NCBI GenBank assembly: GCA_964006375.1
Contig: OZ023269.1
Coordinates: forward strand, 65,924,029 to 65,988,028
Direction: 5' to 3'
Origin: Tillus elongatus
Taxonomy: Eukaryota > Arthropoda > Insecta > Coleoptera > Cleridae
DNA length: 64,000 nt
Shown in pieces: positions 30,770 through 40,070 of the stretch (positions are counted from its first letter, which is position 1; each line of letters opens with the position of its first letter). The notes under the pieces are model-generated. The model was not told where the DNA came from, made no database searches, and saw only the letters and a list, made by a program, of their open reading frames with translations. The translations under genes and the position numbers were made by a program.

Positions 30770-31424
30770 CCAAATATTTCTGCCAGACTTTAACAAACTT
30801 GTCTACAGCAACACAATCTTTCTTCTCATATCTATCCCATTCAGCATTGGATGGAAGACTGTCGAAATATTCGCTACAAATTATATATAACATGTCGGTG
30901 GCGTCTGTACGGTGAAGTTTTCGTGTTAGAAAATTAATGGATTTAGTACGTCCAGCATCATCATCATCATTTAAATTAGAACTGTGTTTTAATATATCGT
31001 TTAGGTGGTCTGCAACCTTGTGGATGTCATCACAGCTTGAAAACTCAAATTCTTTATTAAACCCTTCTCTCATCGTCTCGAGTGTTTCGTGTTTGAGTTC
31101 TTCCTCGGTTGGCGGTTCAATTTCAATGTTCGTTGTTTCGAGTGTGACCTCATCAGCATCATAATAACTTTTGTATTGATTTTTTGCTTCTTTAGGTAAA
31201 TATTTAAAAAATGGTTCACTTAACAGGGCCCCCGGTTGGTGTTGAATGAGTGCCACAGCAAAAAATTGTGTAGAACAAAATCCACTTAAATATAAGTCAC
31301 ACAACTCAACCATATGTCTACTTTCATATTCTTCGGCTTCGGACTTACGCCCGTCTCGATATGCTTGTTTTTGTATCTTTAACACTAACAGTCTGACTTT
31401 TGTGGTGTCGTTCTCACTATTCAT
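30753..31424 (-). CDS. Unknown Polinton protein B1 (223 aa), tandem relative of 31463-31801
   Basis: ATG at 31424. The N-terminal 95 residues (LVLKIQKQAYRDGR, HMVELCDLYLSGFCSTQFFAVALI, LSEPFFKYLPKEAKNQY) are nearly repeated in the neighbouring gene. The C-terminal half (acidic, helical, LHRTDATDMLYIICSEYF...WQKYLDD) is unique to this copy. No family recognised; composition is that of a soluble helical protein. Confidence 0.8.
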   Translation of the reverse strand: MNSENDTTKVRLLVLKIQKQAYRDGRKSEAEEYESRHMVELCDLYLSGFCSTQFFAVALIQHQPGALLSEPFFKYLPKEAKNQYKSYYDADEVTLETTNIEIEPPTEEELKHETLETMREGFNKEFEFSSCDDIHKVADHLNDILKHSSNLNDDDDAGRTKSINFLTRKLHRTDATDMLYIICSEYFDSLPSNAEWDRYEKKDCVAVDKFVKVWQKYLDDHAV

Positions 31425-31462
31425 TCTCGTTTCATCTGTATACCACGGGCTTTTTGTATAAA

Positions 31463-31801
31463 CTAAATAGCCTCTGTGTGTACGGTTTGTTTATCGTAAT
31501 AACGTATGTATTGATTTTTTGCTTCTTCGGGTAAATACTTGAAAAACGGTTCACTTAACGGAGCTCCTGTATGGTATCGAATGAGCGCCAAAGCAAAAAA
31601 TTGTGTAGAGCAGAACCCACTTAAATATATGTCACACAACTCGACTATATGTCCGCCTTCATAATTTTCCCCTTCAGAATCACGTTCGTCGGTAAAGGCT
31701 TCTTCTTGTATCTTTAACACTAACTGTTTTAATTCAAATTCACAGTCTTCTTCAATCAATTTATTTTTGTGTCCATACCATAAGAAACTGTTAAACGGCA
31801 T
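31463..31801 (-). CDS. Unknown Polinton protein B2, short tandem copy of B1
   Basis: The ATG at 31801 gives 112 residues; a longer frame to 31837 would need a GTG. It shares with B1 the segment VELCDiYLSGFCSTQFFALALI and LSEPFFKYLPEEAKNQY and then ends, lacking B1's C-terminal half. The intact frame suggests selection after duplication. A TATAAAT box and TTAGT initiator (31811-31846) precede it. Confidence 0.75.
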   Translation of the reverse strand: MPFNSFLWYGHKNKLIEEDCEFELKQLVLKIQEEAFTDERDSEGENYEGGHIVELCDIYLSGFCSTQFFALALIRYHTGAPLSEPFFKYLPEEAKNQYIRYYDKQTVHTEAI

Positions 31802-31810
31802 GGTACAGCA

Positions 31811-31846
31811 ACTAATAATATAACCGAACTTGCTCACTCATTTATA
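31811..31846 (-). promoter_or_regulatory. Core promoter of protein B2
   Basis: Minus-strand TATAAAT (5' end 31846) is 33 bp before the A (31813) of TTAGT; the ATG is at 31801. Confidence 0.6.
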
Positions 31847-31923
31847 CCCACGAACTAGTATGCGTGTGTGTGGGTGTCTACAAATACGTTGTTTCTTATG
31901 GGAAACCGTGTCAAACACGACTG

Positions 31924-32336
31924 CAGGGGTGATGTCAGCCAACGGAAATTACACTAGATAACAACTGTACAGACAAAGCTCAAACAGGTCTATGGATGAT
32001 GTAATCCTTCCTGTTAAGACAACAGTTGTATTCTAGACAAGCTCAAACACGAATAATGGGGTGATGTCATCCAACGGAAATTACACTAGATAACAACTGT
32101 ACAGACAAAGCTCAAACAGTTCTGTGGATGATGTAATCCTTCCTGTTATGACAACCGCCAGCGGCTGTATTCTAGACAAGTTCAAACACGAATAATGGGG
32201 TGATGTCATTCAACGGAAATTACACTAGATAACAACTATACAGATAAGCTCAAACACGTTTATGGATGATGTCATACTTCCTGTTATGATAACTTCTAAC
32301 GGCTGTATTCTAGACAAGTCCAAACACGAATACCAT
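31924..32336. repeat. Right hr-like tandem repeats (three units, about 132-139 bp)
   Basis: Units start with ggggtgatgtcatccaacgg at about 31925, 32057 and 32196 and each contains a second core, tatggatgatgtaatccttcc, about 62 bp later, with cagacaaagctcaaacag and tctagacaagctcaaacacg linkers. TGATGTCA is the complement of TGACATCA. The array lies between the MMP 3' end and the promoter of protein B2. Reverse-complement relatives are in the left arm (18430-18620). Confidence 0.8.
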
Positions 32337-32470
32337 TTACCCATCAAGGGGGCCCCCTACATAAAAACACATATACATGCTGGTAAATATTTTTATTTTC
32401 ATACATTAATATGTTAAGCTAAGTGTCAGCTGTTTTATCTGTTAAACAAATATTTTGAACAAGTTACACA

Positions 32471-34110
32471 CTATATATAATCATCATAGTCTTCAATATT
32501 TGCTGGTTGGTGGTCAGTGTTATCCTTTGTATAGCTGATAATCTTCTGTAATAGCAGACTGAGTTGCTCATATAGACTGCGGGTCGGGCATTGAATACCA
32601 AACATAGATAAATCTTTACGGCCTATTGTAACGACCTGATTGGTAAACTCATCAAATTCGTAATATTTATTTTTCCGAAATATGTATATCCGCCCATTGG
32701 TGTACCGGAATGCGCTATCAATCTTAGCTGGGAATTCGGGAGAAAATTTGTTTATATAACCTGCTTCTAGTCTATAGAAAACAGCTCCCTTCTCACCGAT
32801 GATTTCATACATGTTATCCGAATGAAATATAATGGTTTTTCCTGTATATGTGTTTACCATTGCATTTATCCGGTCAAACCTCAACGTATTCAGATATGTG
32901 AGATTATTGAAGGGGGCTACGAATGTAGCTTGTATGCTAGGAAACGCAACAATGCTGAATGTTTTGTCATTGGTAAACATGACCACTTCACCACCAGGCC
33001 TCTGATATATATGTTTAATTTCTTTTAAATTTTTCAAATGTGGTAGCCAATCTGTCACAAGGTTTACCTCCGGATAGGGACCCTTCATATTGTTCAACGG
33101 GACAACCCACACCCATTTCTTATAAAACAGATACATGTTGTGGTTTATAATGACTAACGGTCTGATCTTGTCTATATAATTACACAAGTCCATAGTGTTT
33201 TTGGTTTCAGGTTTTACAGCGAACGCCTTTGGTTTTATCGAAGGTTTCGTTGTAGTCTTTGTTGTAGTCTTTGATGTCTTGGTTGTAGGTTGTGTTGTTG
33301 ATGTTGTTGTTATTGTTGTTGTAGAGCGTTGCCCATACAGCTCCTGCATTCGTTGAATATCTTCGTCAGATATACCGGACCCAGCATATGGATACATAAG
33401 AGAGTTTTGATTGTTGGAGTGTTTGAGTCCTAAACCGTGTCCCAGTTCGTGTAGAATAACCATATAGTATGATGAGACATTTGATGCGTGTGGTCGAAGG
33501 TTCCACGTGAGATTATTGCTTATGTGGATCTCTATGGGTGTATTGGCAATATTTGGAAAATAAGCGTGTCCTAAAACATCACCGCCAATTGGATATGCAC
33601 ACGGTTGCCCACCTCTCAAGTAAAGATGTTGGTTATCACAAAGACTTATAACTATGTCGGCTTCCGCATAGTTATTTGTTCTCACTAAATTCAAATTAAT
33701 ATGTTGTTCCCATTGTTTGAATGCTTTTTGTGTTAGCACTAGTACTGTAGGATCTGAATAATTTATGTACCATTTCAAAGTTTTTTTTTCCATATAGGTT
33801 TTACTGTTAATAAGGAATTCTGGGAAAAATCTTCTTCACCACATCGTTTACGTTTCATCAGTTTAATGTCTCTACTAGTCAAATTGTTACTTTCGGGTAA
33901 ACTGAAAAACGTTTGAAACATGTTTAAAGCCTCTGTGAAAGCTTCTGTCTTCTCTAACATCGTTAGCTGGTCATTGTTAGTGATATTACTGCTTAAATAA
34001 CCATATTTGATGAGATAATCGTTGGCCAGTTGCCTGTCTGTTTCACTTACATCCTCTCCACAGGAGGCACTTAGACAAAGAACACAGATACTCAAGAGTA
34101 GCTTGAACAT
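32471..34110 (-). pseudogene. Secreted matrix metalloproteinase with hemopexin domain, one frameshift
   Basis: The ATG at 34110 opens a signal peptide (LLLSICVLCLSAS), then a propeptide ending in KRKRCGEED, which resembles the PRCGxPD cysteine switch. At a run of nine A (sense; 33781-33789) the frame changes by one step. The catalytic domain follows from 33793: structural-zinc region YPIGGDVLGHAYFP, active site HELGHGLGLKH (115-125 of that frame) with its Glu, and Met-turn SLMYP. A Thr-rich hinge (156-190) leads to a four-blade hemopexin-like domain bounded by two Cys. All parts of an animal MMP are present. MMPs occur in some baculoviruses, where they degrade basement membrane; capture by a Polinton is unusual. 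The homopolymer break may be a sequencing error. Confidence 0.88.
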
Positions 34111-34634
34111 GACTGCTCTCCACGTTTACCAGCGTTATACTGTTCAGCTCTCCCTCTAGCTGTTGTTAAATAGTTGTCTGTCTGTCTGTCAGTGTGTTAT
34201 TACATACATCTGTCTGTCAGTCTAAGCAAAGACATCGAGCTGTCATGACCTATGTGTGTGTGTGTTATATCCTTTCAAACAACGTGTACAAGCTCCAACA
34301 AGGTTCTATATGATACTTGTTGGTAATCAATTGTCTGTCTGTCTGTCTGTTTTTGCTGTGTTTTACCAGTGTTACTCACTCTAGCTGTTGTTAAACAGCT
34401 GTCTGTGTGTTATTACACATGCATCTGTCAGTCTAAGCAAAGACATCAAGCTGTCCTGTGTGTTATATCCTTTCAAACAGCGTGTACAAGCTCCAACAAT
34501 GGCAATCAGCTGTCTGTTTGTCTGTATCCTGAACACAGGAGACACCTGTTCAGTATGTGTTAAGCTGTGAAACAAGGATGACGTCTCTTGTTGTATGTAA
34601 GTACACTCTTGTATTATGTCTGTTTGCATTCAAA
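34111..34634. repeat. Right non-coding region with about 225-bp tandem duplication
   Basis: ctctagctgttgttaaa at 34154 and 34379 starts two related copies, each with agtctaagcaaagacatc, ttatatcctttcaaacarcg and gtacaagctccaacaa. (TCTG)n runs lie inside. No gene; small ORFs on both strands are chance. Confidence 0.75.
34112..34139 (-). promoter_or_regulatory. Possible core promoter of the MMP gene
   Basis: TATAAC (minus, 5' end 34139) is 25 bp before the A (34114) of GCAGTC, which touches the ATG at 34110. The spacing is short, so this is weaker than the other promoters. Confidence 0.35.
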
Positions 34635-35414
34635 TAACAAATACAAACATAACCTTAACAAACAATCAGATGATTGGTAATCAGCATGTATACGACATAA
34701 CAAATACAAACATAACCTTAATAAACAATCAGATAGCGGGGAAATCAACACGTGTACGAACATAACCTTAATAAACAATCGGATGGCGGGTAATAAGCAT
34801 GCTTCTGTCATACAACACTTACATAACCTTAACAAACAATCAAATGGCGGGTAATCAGCCTGTCTACGAACATAACCTCAACAAACAATCAGACAGCTGG
34901 TATTCGACAAACACACATGGAGACCTAACCTGGAGTTGTGGCTATCTATGGAACGTCAACTGTCACCTGTCAGGTTTGACATAAGACAAACACACATAGA
35001 GACCTAACTTGGGTTGCGGCTGTCTATGGACACAAACATGACAGGTTGCCATCTTGATCCATAGAGACCTAACCCGGGTTGCGGCTGTCTATGGACACAA
35101 ACATGACAGGTCAGCCATCTTGGAACGTTCAGATGACATTTGACAGCTGTCAAACCTGACAGGTCAGATGACAGCTGACGTTGACAGCTGTCAAATCTGA
35201 CAGGTCAGATGACAGCTGACAGCTGTCAAACCTGACAGGTCAGATGACAGCTGACGCTGACATTTGTCAAAACTGACAGGTCAGATGACAGCTGACACCT
35301 GTCAAACATGACAGGTCAGATGTCAACTGTCAACGTCATGCGCATGCGCGTGACGTCATCGCGCATGCGCAGAAAAAAGTGGAGAGGATGGTCCCAGGTG
35401 GCGCACTATCTACT
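34635..35414. repeat. Right terminal inverted repeat
   Basis: Reverse complement of 15549-16312, ending GGCGCACTATCTACT at 35414. It keeps the same three zones: gattgtttRttaagg units (inner), tccatagacagccgcaaccc units (two), and TGACAG-rich units, with GCGCATGCGC and TGACGTCA near the tip. It has one more TGACAG-type unit than the left copy. Confidence 0.93.
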
Positions 35415-36149
35415 AGTCCCACTGGGCCCAGTAACTTTTGGTGGCAACGCTTTTATCACTAACTTCTGACCAAGTGGGTCTTTCGTGGCAAGTCTCCTTC
35501 CATCTGTATATTGGTTGGAATCAGAGTCTTCTTTTTGGTCCTCCATTAGGCTTTGCGCGTCCCATCGGTTAACGGGTTGCACCGTTGTCCTCCTACACAC
35601 TTCGAGATTCAATCCTTCTTTGTTTTCGGCAGAGATGCAATGCTTGCATTTAGGTGGGCAAGGTCTCCTAGATAAGGCGTCAGCATTGCCGTGCTGTCGT
35701 CCAGTGCGGTGTTCGATAGTAAAATTGTACTCTTGAAGGCGTTCAAGCCACCTCGCCATCTGCCCCGCTGGATTTTTAAATTGAAGAAGCCAGCGTAGGG
35801 AAGCGTGGTCGGTTCTCTGGAGAAATTTTTGGTCATATAGATTTTTGTGAAAATGCTCCAACGTCTTGATAATGGCTAGAAGTTCTTTCCCCGTCACGCA
35901 ATAGTTCTTTTCTGCTTTGGAAAGGGCTTTGCTGAAATACCCTACAACCTTCTCTTGGCCTCCCTGTTCCTGCGAAAGAACACCTCCAATACCAACATTG
36001 CTCGCGTGCGTGTCCACAATCAACCTGTAACCAGCCTGGGGATATGTCAGAATCGGGGATGAACAGAGAGCCCGTTTTAGTGCCTCGAGTGGTTTTTCAC
36101 AATCATTGGTCCAAATAAAGAGTGTCTTTTCTTCCGTCAGTTTATGCAA
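35406..36149 (-). pseudogene. Gypsy copy A RNase H
   Basis: TNDCEKPLEALKRALCSSPILTYP and LIVDTHASNVGIGGVLSQEQ (first RNase H Asp), YFSKALSKAEKNYCVTGKELLAII, RTDHASLRWLL and GNADALSRRPC are the usual gypsy RNase H landmarks. The last residues before the stop are Polinton TIR. Confidence 0.9.
35415..35420. repeat. Target site duplication, right copy (AGTCCC)
   Basis: Partner of AGTTCC at 15543-15548, one base different. The gypsy frame on this side implies that AGTCCC is the original. Confidence 0.8.
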
Positions 36150-36245
36150 AGGTTTCGCGATGTCAGCAAACCCCTTTACAAAACGGTGGTAATATGTGCA
36201 GGGGCCCAGAAAGCTCCGCAGCTGATGTACATTGGTTAGAATGTT

Positions 36246-37016
36246 CTAGTTCATAATAAAGTCTGTCTTCTCTGGGTCGGTCTTAACTCCATCTGGGGTG
36301 ATAATGTGGGCTAAGTACTTGACTGCTTTTTGAAAGAGACAGCATTTCTTCGGATTTAATTTCAAATTGGCTCCCTTGAGTTTCTGAAACACTTGTTCGA
36401 CATTCTTCATGTGATCTTCGAAGGACTTTCCTAAGATAATGACGTCATATAGGTACATGAGGCATGTTTTCCAGTGTATGCCTCTTAAAACTATCTCCAT
36501 TAGACGCTCAAAAGTGGCTGGAGCATTACACAACCCAAATGGCATGACGTTGAACTGCCACAGTCCACTACCAATGGTAAACGCAGTTTTTTCTTTGTCT
36601 TTGGGCTCAATCTCGACTTGCCAGTAGCCACTTTTTAAGTCCAACGTCGAAAACCATTTTGCACCTGCCAGTGTATCAAGTGTATCGTCAATTCTGGGAA
36701 GTGGATAACTGTCTTTCTTAGTGACATCGTTTAACCGGCGGTAATCTACACAAAACCTCGTGGAGCCAGCTTCCATTTTAACTAACACTACTGGAGAGGC
36801 CTAAGAGCTTTGCGATGGTTCTATAAGTTGTGTCTGCTCCATCTCCCTTAGCATGGTGTCAGCTTCCTGTTGGTTTGCCAATGGTACCGTTCGCGGTGGT
36901 TGCTTGATTGGAACAGATGTCCCAGTCTCAATGAGATGGCGTACTAGGTCTGTTCTTCCAAAATCGTTCTTGTCGGTTACGAAAACGTTGCGATATTTGG
37001 ACAGCAGTTTAGCCAC
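36246..37016 (-). pseudogene. Gypsy copy A reverse transcriptase, catalytic box mutated
   Basis: Two frames (36801-37016 and 36246-36788). [23 protein letters not shown] (motif A Asp), [16 protein letters not shown] (motif B) are intact, but the usual YLDDV box reads YLYDV, so the first catalytic Asp is Tyr. With the frame break at 36789-36800 the enzyme is dead. Confidence 0.9.
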
Positions 37017-37089
37017 TGCTTGCTTTTGTTTTGGAGAAACATTTCCACTAGCTTCTGCTAAGACATCGCGTAGATGTTCTGGAAGTGGT

Positions 37090-37899
37090 TCATCCGGGAT
37101 GGACGAGGCTGGGTCTTCTTTGTCGTGGCAATCGCCGTATGATGGTTACTGGCGAGAATGTTCCGATTTCGGAACCTTTGGAAATCTTCTGATCAAAGCT
37201 CTTAAGGTTGGCTACTCTGACAGCTGCCAGCTCTTTTGCTTGAATAAGAGTTTTACCGACTAGTAGAGCTTTCTTAAAAAGATCGTTGTCTTCTGGTTCT
37301 ATAATACCCACCACTTGTCTCGAAATGTCTCCAACTATCCTCACTGGGACAATATTTTCACTCTGGGCTTCCACAACATCTTCTTTGGCCGTGACTTTTC
37401 GAATCGCAAGGTTATTCACAGTCGACATGACTACTTCCTCATCACCGATATTTAAAACATTGTCCTCGAGATCTAACTTGACACCGTGACCTCGTAGAAC
37501 GTCTACTCCAAGTATAATGGGGTCTGATATGGCGGCAACAATAACTCGCTGTTTGCTTTTCCAAGCTCCAATTTGTAGCTTGACCTCAGTCTCACCAAAC
37601 ACACGAATCTGTTCGCCACCAGCTGCGGTCACTTTGTAGATTCCTTCTGGTGCGCTTACCCGCCATCTTGGTACTATATCACGACGGATAATCGTTCTGG
37701 ATGCGCCAGTGTCTACCACCATTTGAGCCCTCTTGTCGCCGATGTATCCATCTACGATGAGCGTGTTGCCAGAATTGTTGATCAGTGAAATAGTTGTCAA
37801 CTTCGGGGCATTGTGGTGGGCAGCCAGCTCTCGCCCACTAAAGCTAGCTGCATTTAGTTTTCCTTTGCGTTGGTTGAAGATGATCTTGGGGCCCGGCAT
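37090..37899 (-). pseudogene. Gypsy copy A aspartic protease region
   Basis: A 269-residue frame with AQMVVDTGASRTIIRRDIV (DTGA active site) and ILGVDVLRGHG (flap/ILG motif). It continues toward RT but ends at a stop near 37090. Confidence 0.85.
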
Positions 37900-38001
37900 T
37901 CACTCCTTATGTGTCTCACCTTGCCACAGCTCCAATGGCGTATGACACTTGCACGATGAGCTTCTTTTGAGGTGTGGGCTTCGTCTGTTCTACTATCTTC
38001 T

Positions 38002-38853
38002 TTAGTAGCTGCATGACCTCGGATCAATCGGTTTTATTTTATTCTTCTGAGCCTTGGAGACTGCAAATGTGCACAAAGCATCGTTCAAGTTTTTATGTCT
38101 CGCCATCCTCAGCGCCTGTTGAGTGTCGGTATCCCTGATGCAGTCAATGAATTTTTGCAGCGACAGCTGGTTCAAAAATTCTACCGGAGCTGTGGGGTAA
38201 GCTGATCGTGTTAGTCTGGCAACGTCGGCTGCAAATTGTTGCAGAGTTTCGCCCGATTTCTGACAGCGACTTTTTAACTGGGTTTGGTACAGCTGTTGTA
38301 AATGCTGGTCGCCAAATCTCATTTCTAGGTGACATCTAATGCTGTCAAAACTGTCCTGTTCTTCCCTGGGGATACCGTGGAGCACATCTAGGGCATCTCT
38401 TCTGAGAGCCACGATTAGCGAAGTCGCTCTCTCTATCTTTCTCTCGCCCCAACCATTTGCTGTAGCAGCGGCTTCAAATTGGCGTAGATAAATACCCCAC
38501 GGGACTGAGCCATCAAATGTGGGGACCTTAATTCTTACGACTGGGCTATCTTCGAGCTTGATGTTTCCTTTGTCTAGGGTTTCACACTTCTTTTCTAGTG
38601 AATGTACTTTCTGTTGTACTTCCGTCAGCTTGTCATGTACATCGTCGCTGATACCCCTTACTCTGCTTTCTACTTGCTGGAAGATGTCGTCTTTTACCTG
38701 CTTCTTACGTTCGTCGACACATAAAGTAATATTCTCAATTCTGCTGGCCTGTTCTTGTAGAATTTTCTTTGTTTCTTCACCTCTTTTTCTCATTTCTTCT
38801 TTGTCTTCTTCGTATCTTCTTCTGGCTTCTTCATCTCTTTCTGGATTCTTCAT
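38002..38853 (-). pseudogene. Gypsy copy A gag
   Basis: A 283-residue frame: charged coiled coil (EEARRRYEEDKEEMRKR, KKQVKDDIFQQVESRVRG), then the gag capsid core (VKVPTFDGSVPWGIYLRQFEAAATANGW, ...LHGIPREEQDSFDSIRCHLEMRFGDQHL, KSGETLQQFAADVARLTRSAYP). The CCHC knuckle expected downstream is not intact. Confidence 0.85.
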
Positions 38854-39164
38854 CTCCTTTTATCAATTCTTCTTTGGCTTCTTCACCTTTTTCTGGCCTC
38901 TTCATCCCATTCTCTCAGTTCTTCTTTCGCTTCTTCATATCTTTCTCTGGCCTCTTCTTTCATTTCTTTAATCAATTCCAATAGCTGGGCGTCCATATTG
39001 CCTGTTACGTACTCAAAGCTTGTACGCAGTTTATTCTGTTTCAAGAGCACACCCAGTTATGACTTACTGCTGACACTGATCTTCCAGAGATTCTAGAAAT
39101 TTTCAGATATTGTGCAGAGATTCATGTTTCACAAGCGAGATCAGAAGGTCGGTGAGTCGATTGC

Positions 39165-40070
39165 ATGCTTCGTAGATTAGCTGAATATTGCAATTTTGGC
39201 ACGACGTTAGAAACTATGCTTAGAGATCGCTTAGTTTGTGGCATTAGAGACAAAGGTATTCAGAAACGGTTGCTCGCAGAATCTGATCTAACCTTCAATT
39301 CAGCGGAGAAAATCGCTTTAGAATGTGAAATGGGGGCAAACCAGACCTTGGAGCTGCGTAACGGAAACGGAAATGTCATAGACAATGACAATGTTGCCAA
39401 CATCAAATCACGACAAGACAGAAGAATGTCAGCTCAGACAGAATCGCTTTCCGAAGGAAAGAATAATTTCACCAAACCGTGTTTTTGCTGCGGAGGACAA
39501 CATTTGTCAAATAATTGTGCTTTTGTCAATCAGGGATGACGTTTTTGTAAGAAAATTGGTCACATCGAGCGTGTGTGTTTGTCCAAAAAGCGGAAAGACG
39601 CGGGTCGCGTTAAGCAAGTGCAAAATAGCGAAGACAACATTTCGATCGACAATATCTTCACACTGAACAGTTCAGTGAAGAAAGTGTGCACCTCAGTGAC
39701 TGTCAAACTCAATGACATTTCGTGCGAAATGGAAATCGATTCCGGTGCGGGCGTGTCGATCATTTCTCTGCGCGTTTTCGACAAATTATGGCCTCGAAAT
39801 GAACCTCACTTGAACAAATCTGACAAGATACTGAGGGACTACCAAGGCAACAAAATTAGCATTGCAGGCACATGTCACGTGGGCGTGGAATACGGCCAAT
39901 TTAAAGGTTTACTACCGATAACCGTATCAAACGTTACGTCAAGCAGTCTTATAGGGAGAGAATTGTTCGAGCCACTGGGAATTCAAATCACTGCTGTATT
40001 GTCTGTGTCAACGCAGAACTGCAGCTACAGAAATTATTACACGAGTTTAATGATATTTTCAAAGAACTAG
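39165..40070 (+). pseudogene. Gypsy copy C gag C-terminus and protease
   Basis: 39165-39539 has LAEYCNFGTTLETMLRDRLVCGI and a CCHC-like knuckle (CFCCGGQHLSNNCAF). 39573-40070, in another frame, has MEIDSGAGVSIIS (DSGA active site) and SLIGRELFEPLGI. The upstream gag is missing and a stop interrupts at about 39180. Confidence 0.8.

Larger units (their letters stand above)
15549..35414. mobile_element. Polinton/Maverick (adintovirus-like) integrated element, TIR to TIR
   Basis: Both ends read AGTAGATAGTGCGCC from outside in. The inverted repeats are about 0.77 kb and the target duplication is 6 bp. The interior encodes the Polinton hallmark set: integrase, packaging ATPase, adenain-like protease, penton-like and hexon-like capsid proteins. 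It spans 19,866 bp, or about 17.5 kb without the piggyBac at 27033-29348. Missing is any DNA polymerase B core. Extra cargo includes a PLA2 domain, a secreted MMP, a membrane protein and two pairs of related unknown proteins. It is inserted in gypsy copy A. Some genes are broken, so this copy is probably not competent alone. Confidence 0.95.
35406..39115 (-). mobile_element. Gypsy copy A, 5' half (gag, protease, RT, RNase H) right of the Polinton
   Basis: Minus-strand gag (38002-38853), protease (37090-37899), RT (36246-37016) and RNase H (35406-36149) in the standard gypsy order, each in its own broken frame. The pol gene continues at 15548 on the other side of the Polinton. Sequence up to about 39110 aligns with the leader of copy B (48060-48160). 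Its 5' LTR is missing because copy C abuts here. Confidence 0.9.

Noticed and set aside
38519..38984. Hydrophobic Ser/Phe/Leu-rich plus-strand ORFs
   Set aside because: Antisense of the charged coiled coil of gypsy gag.
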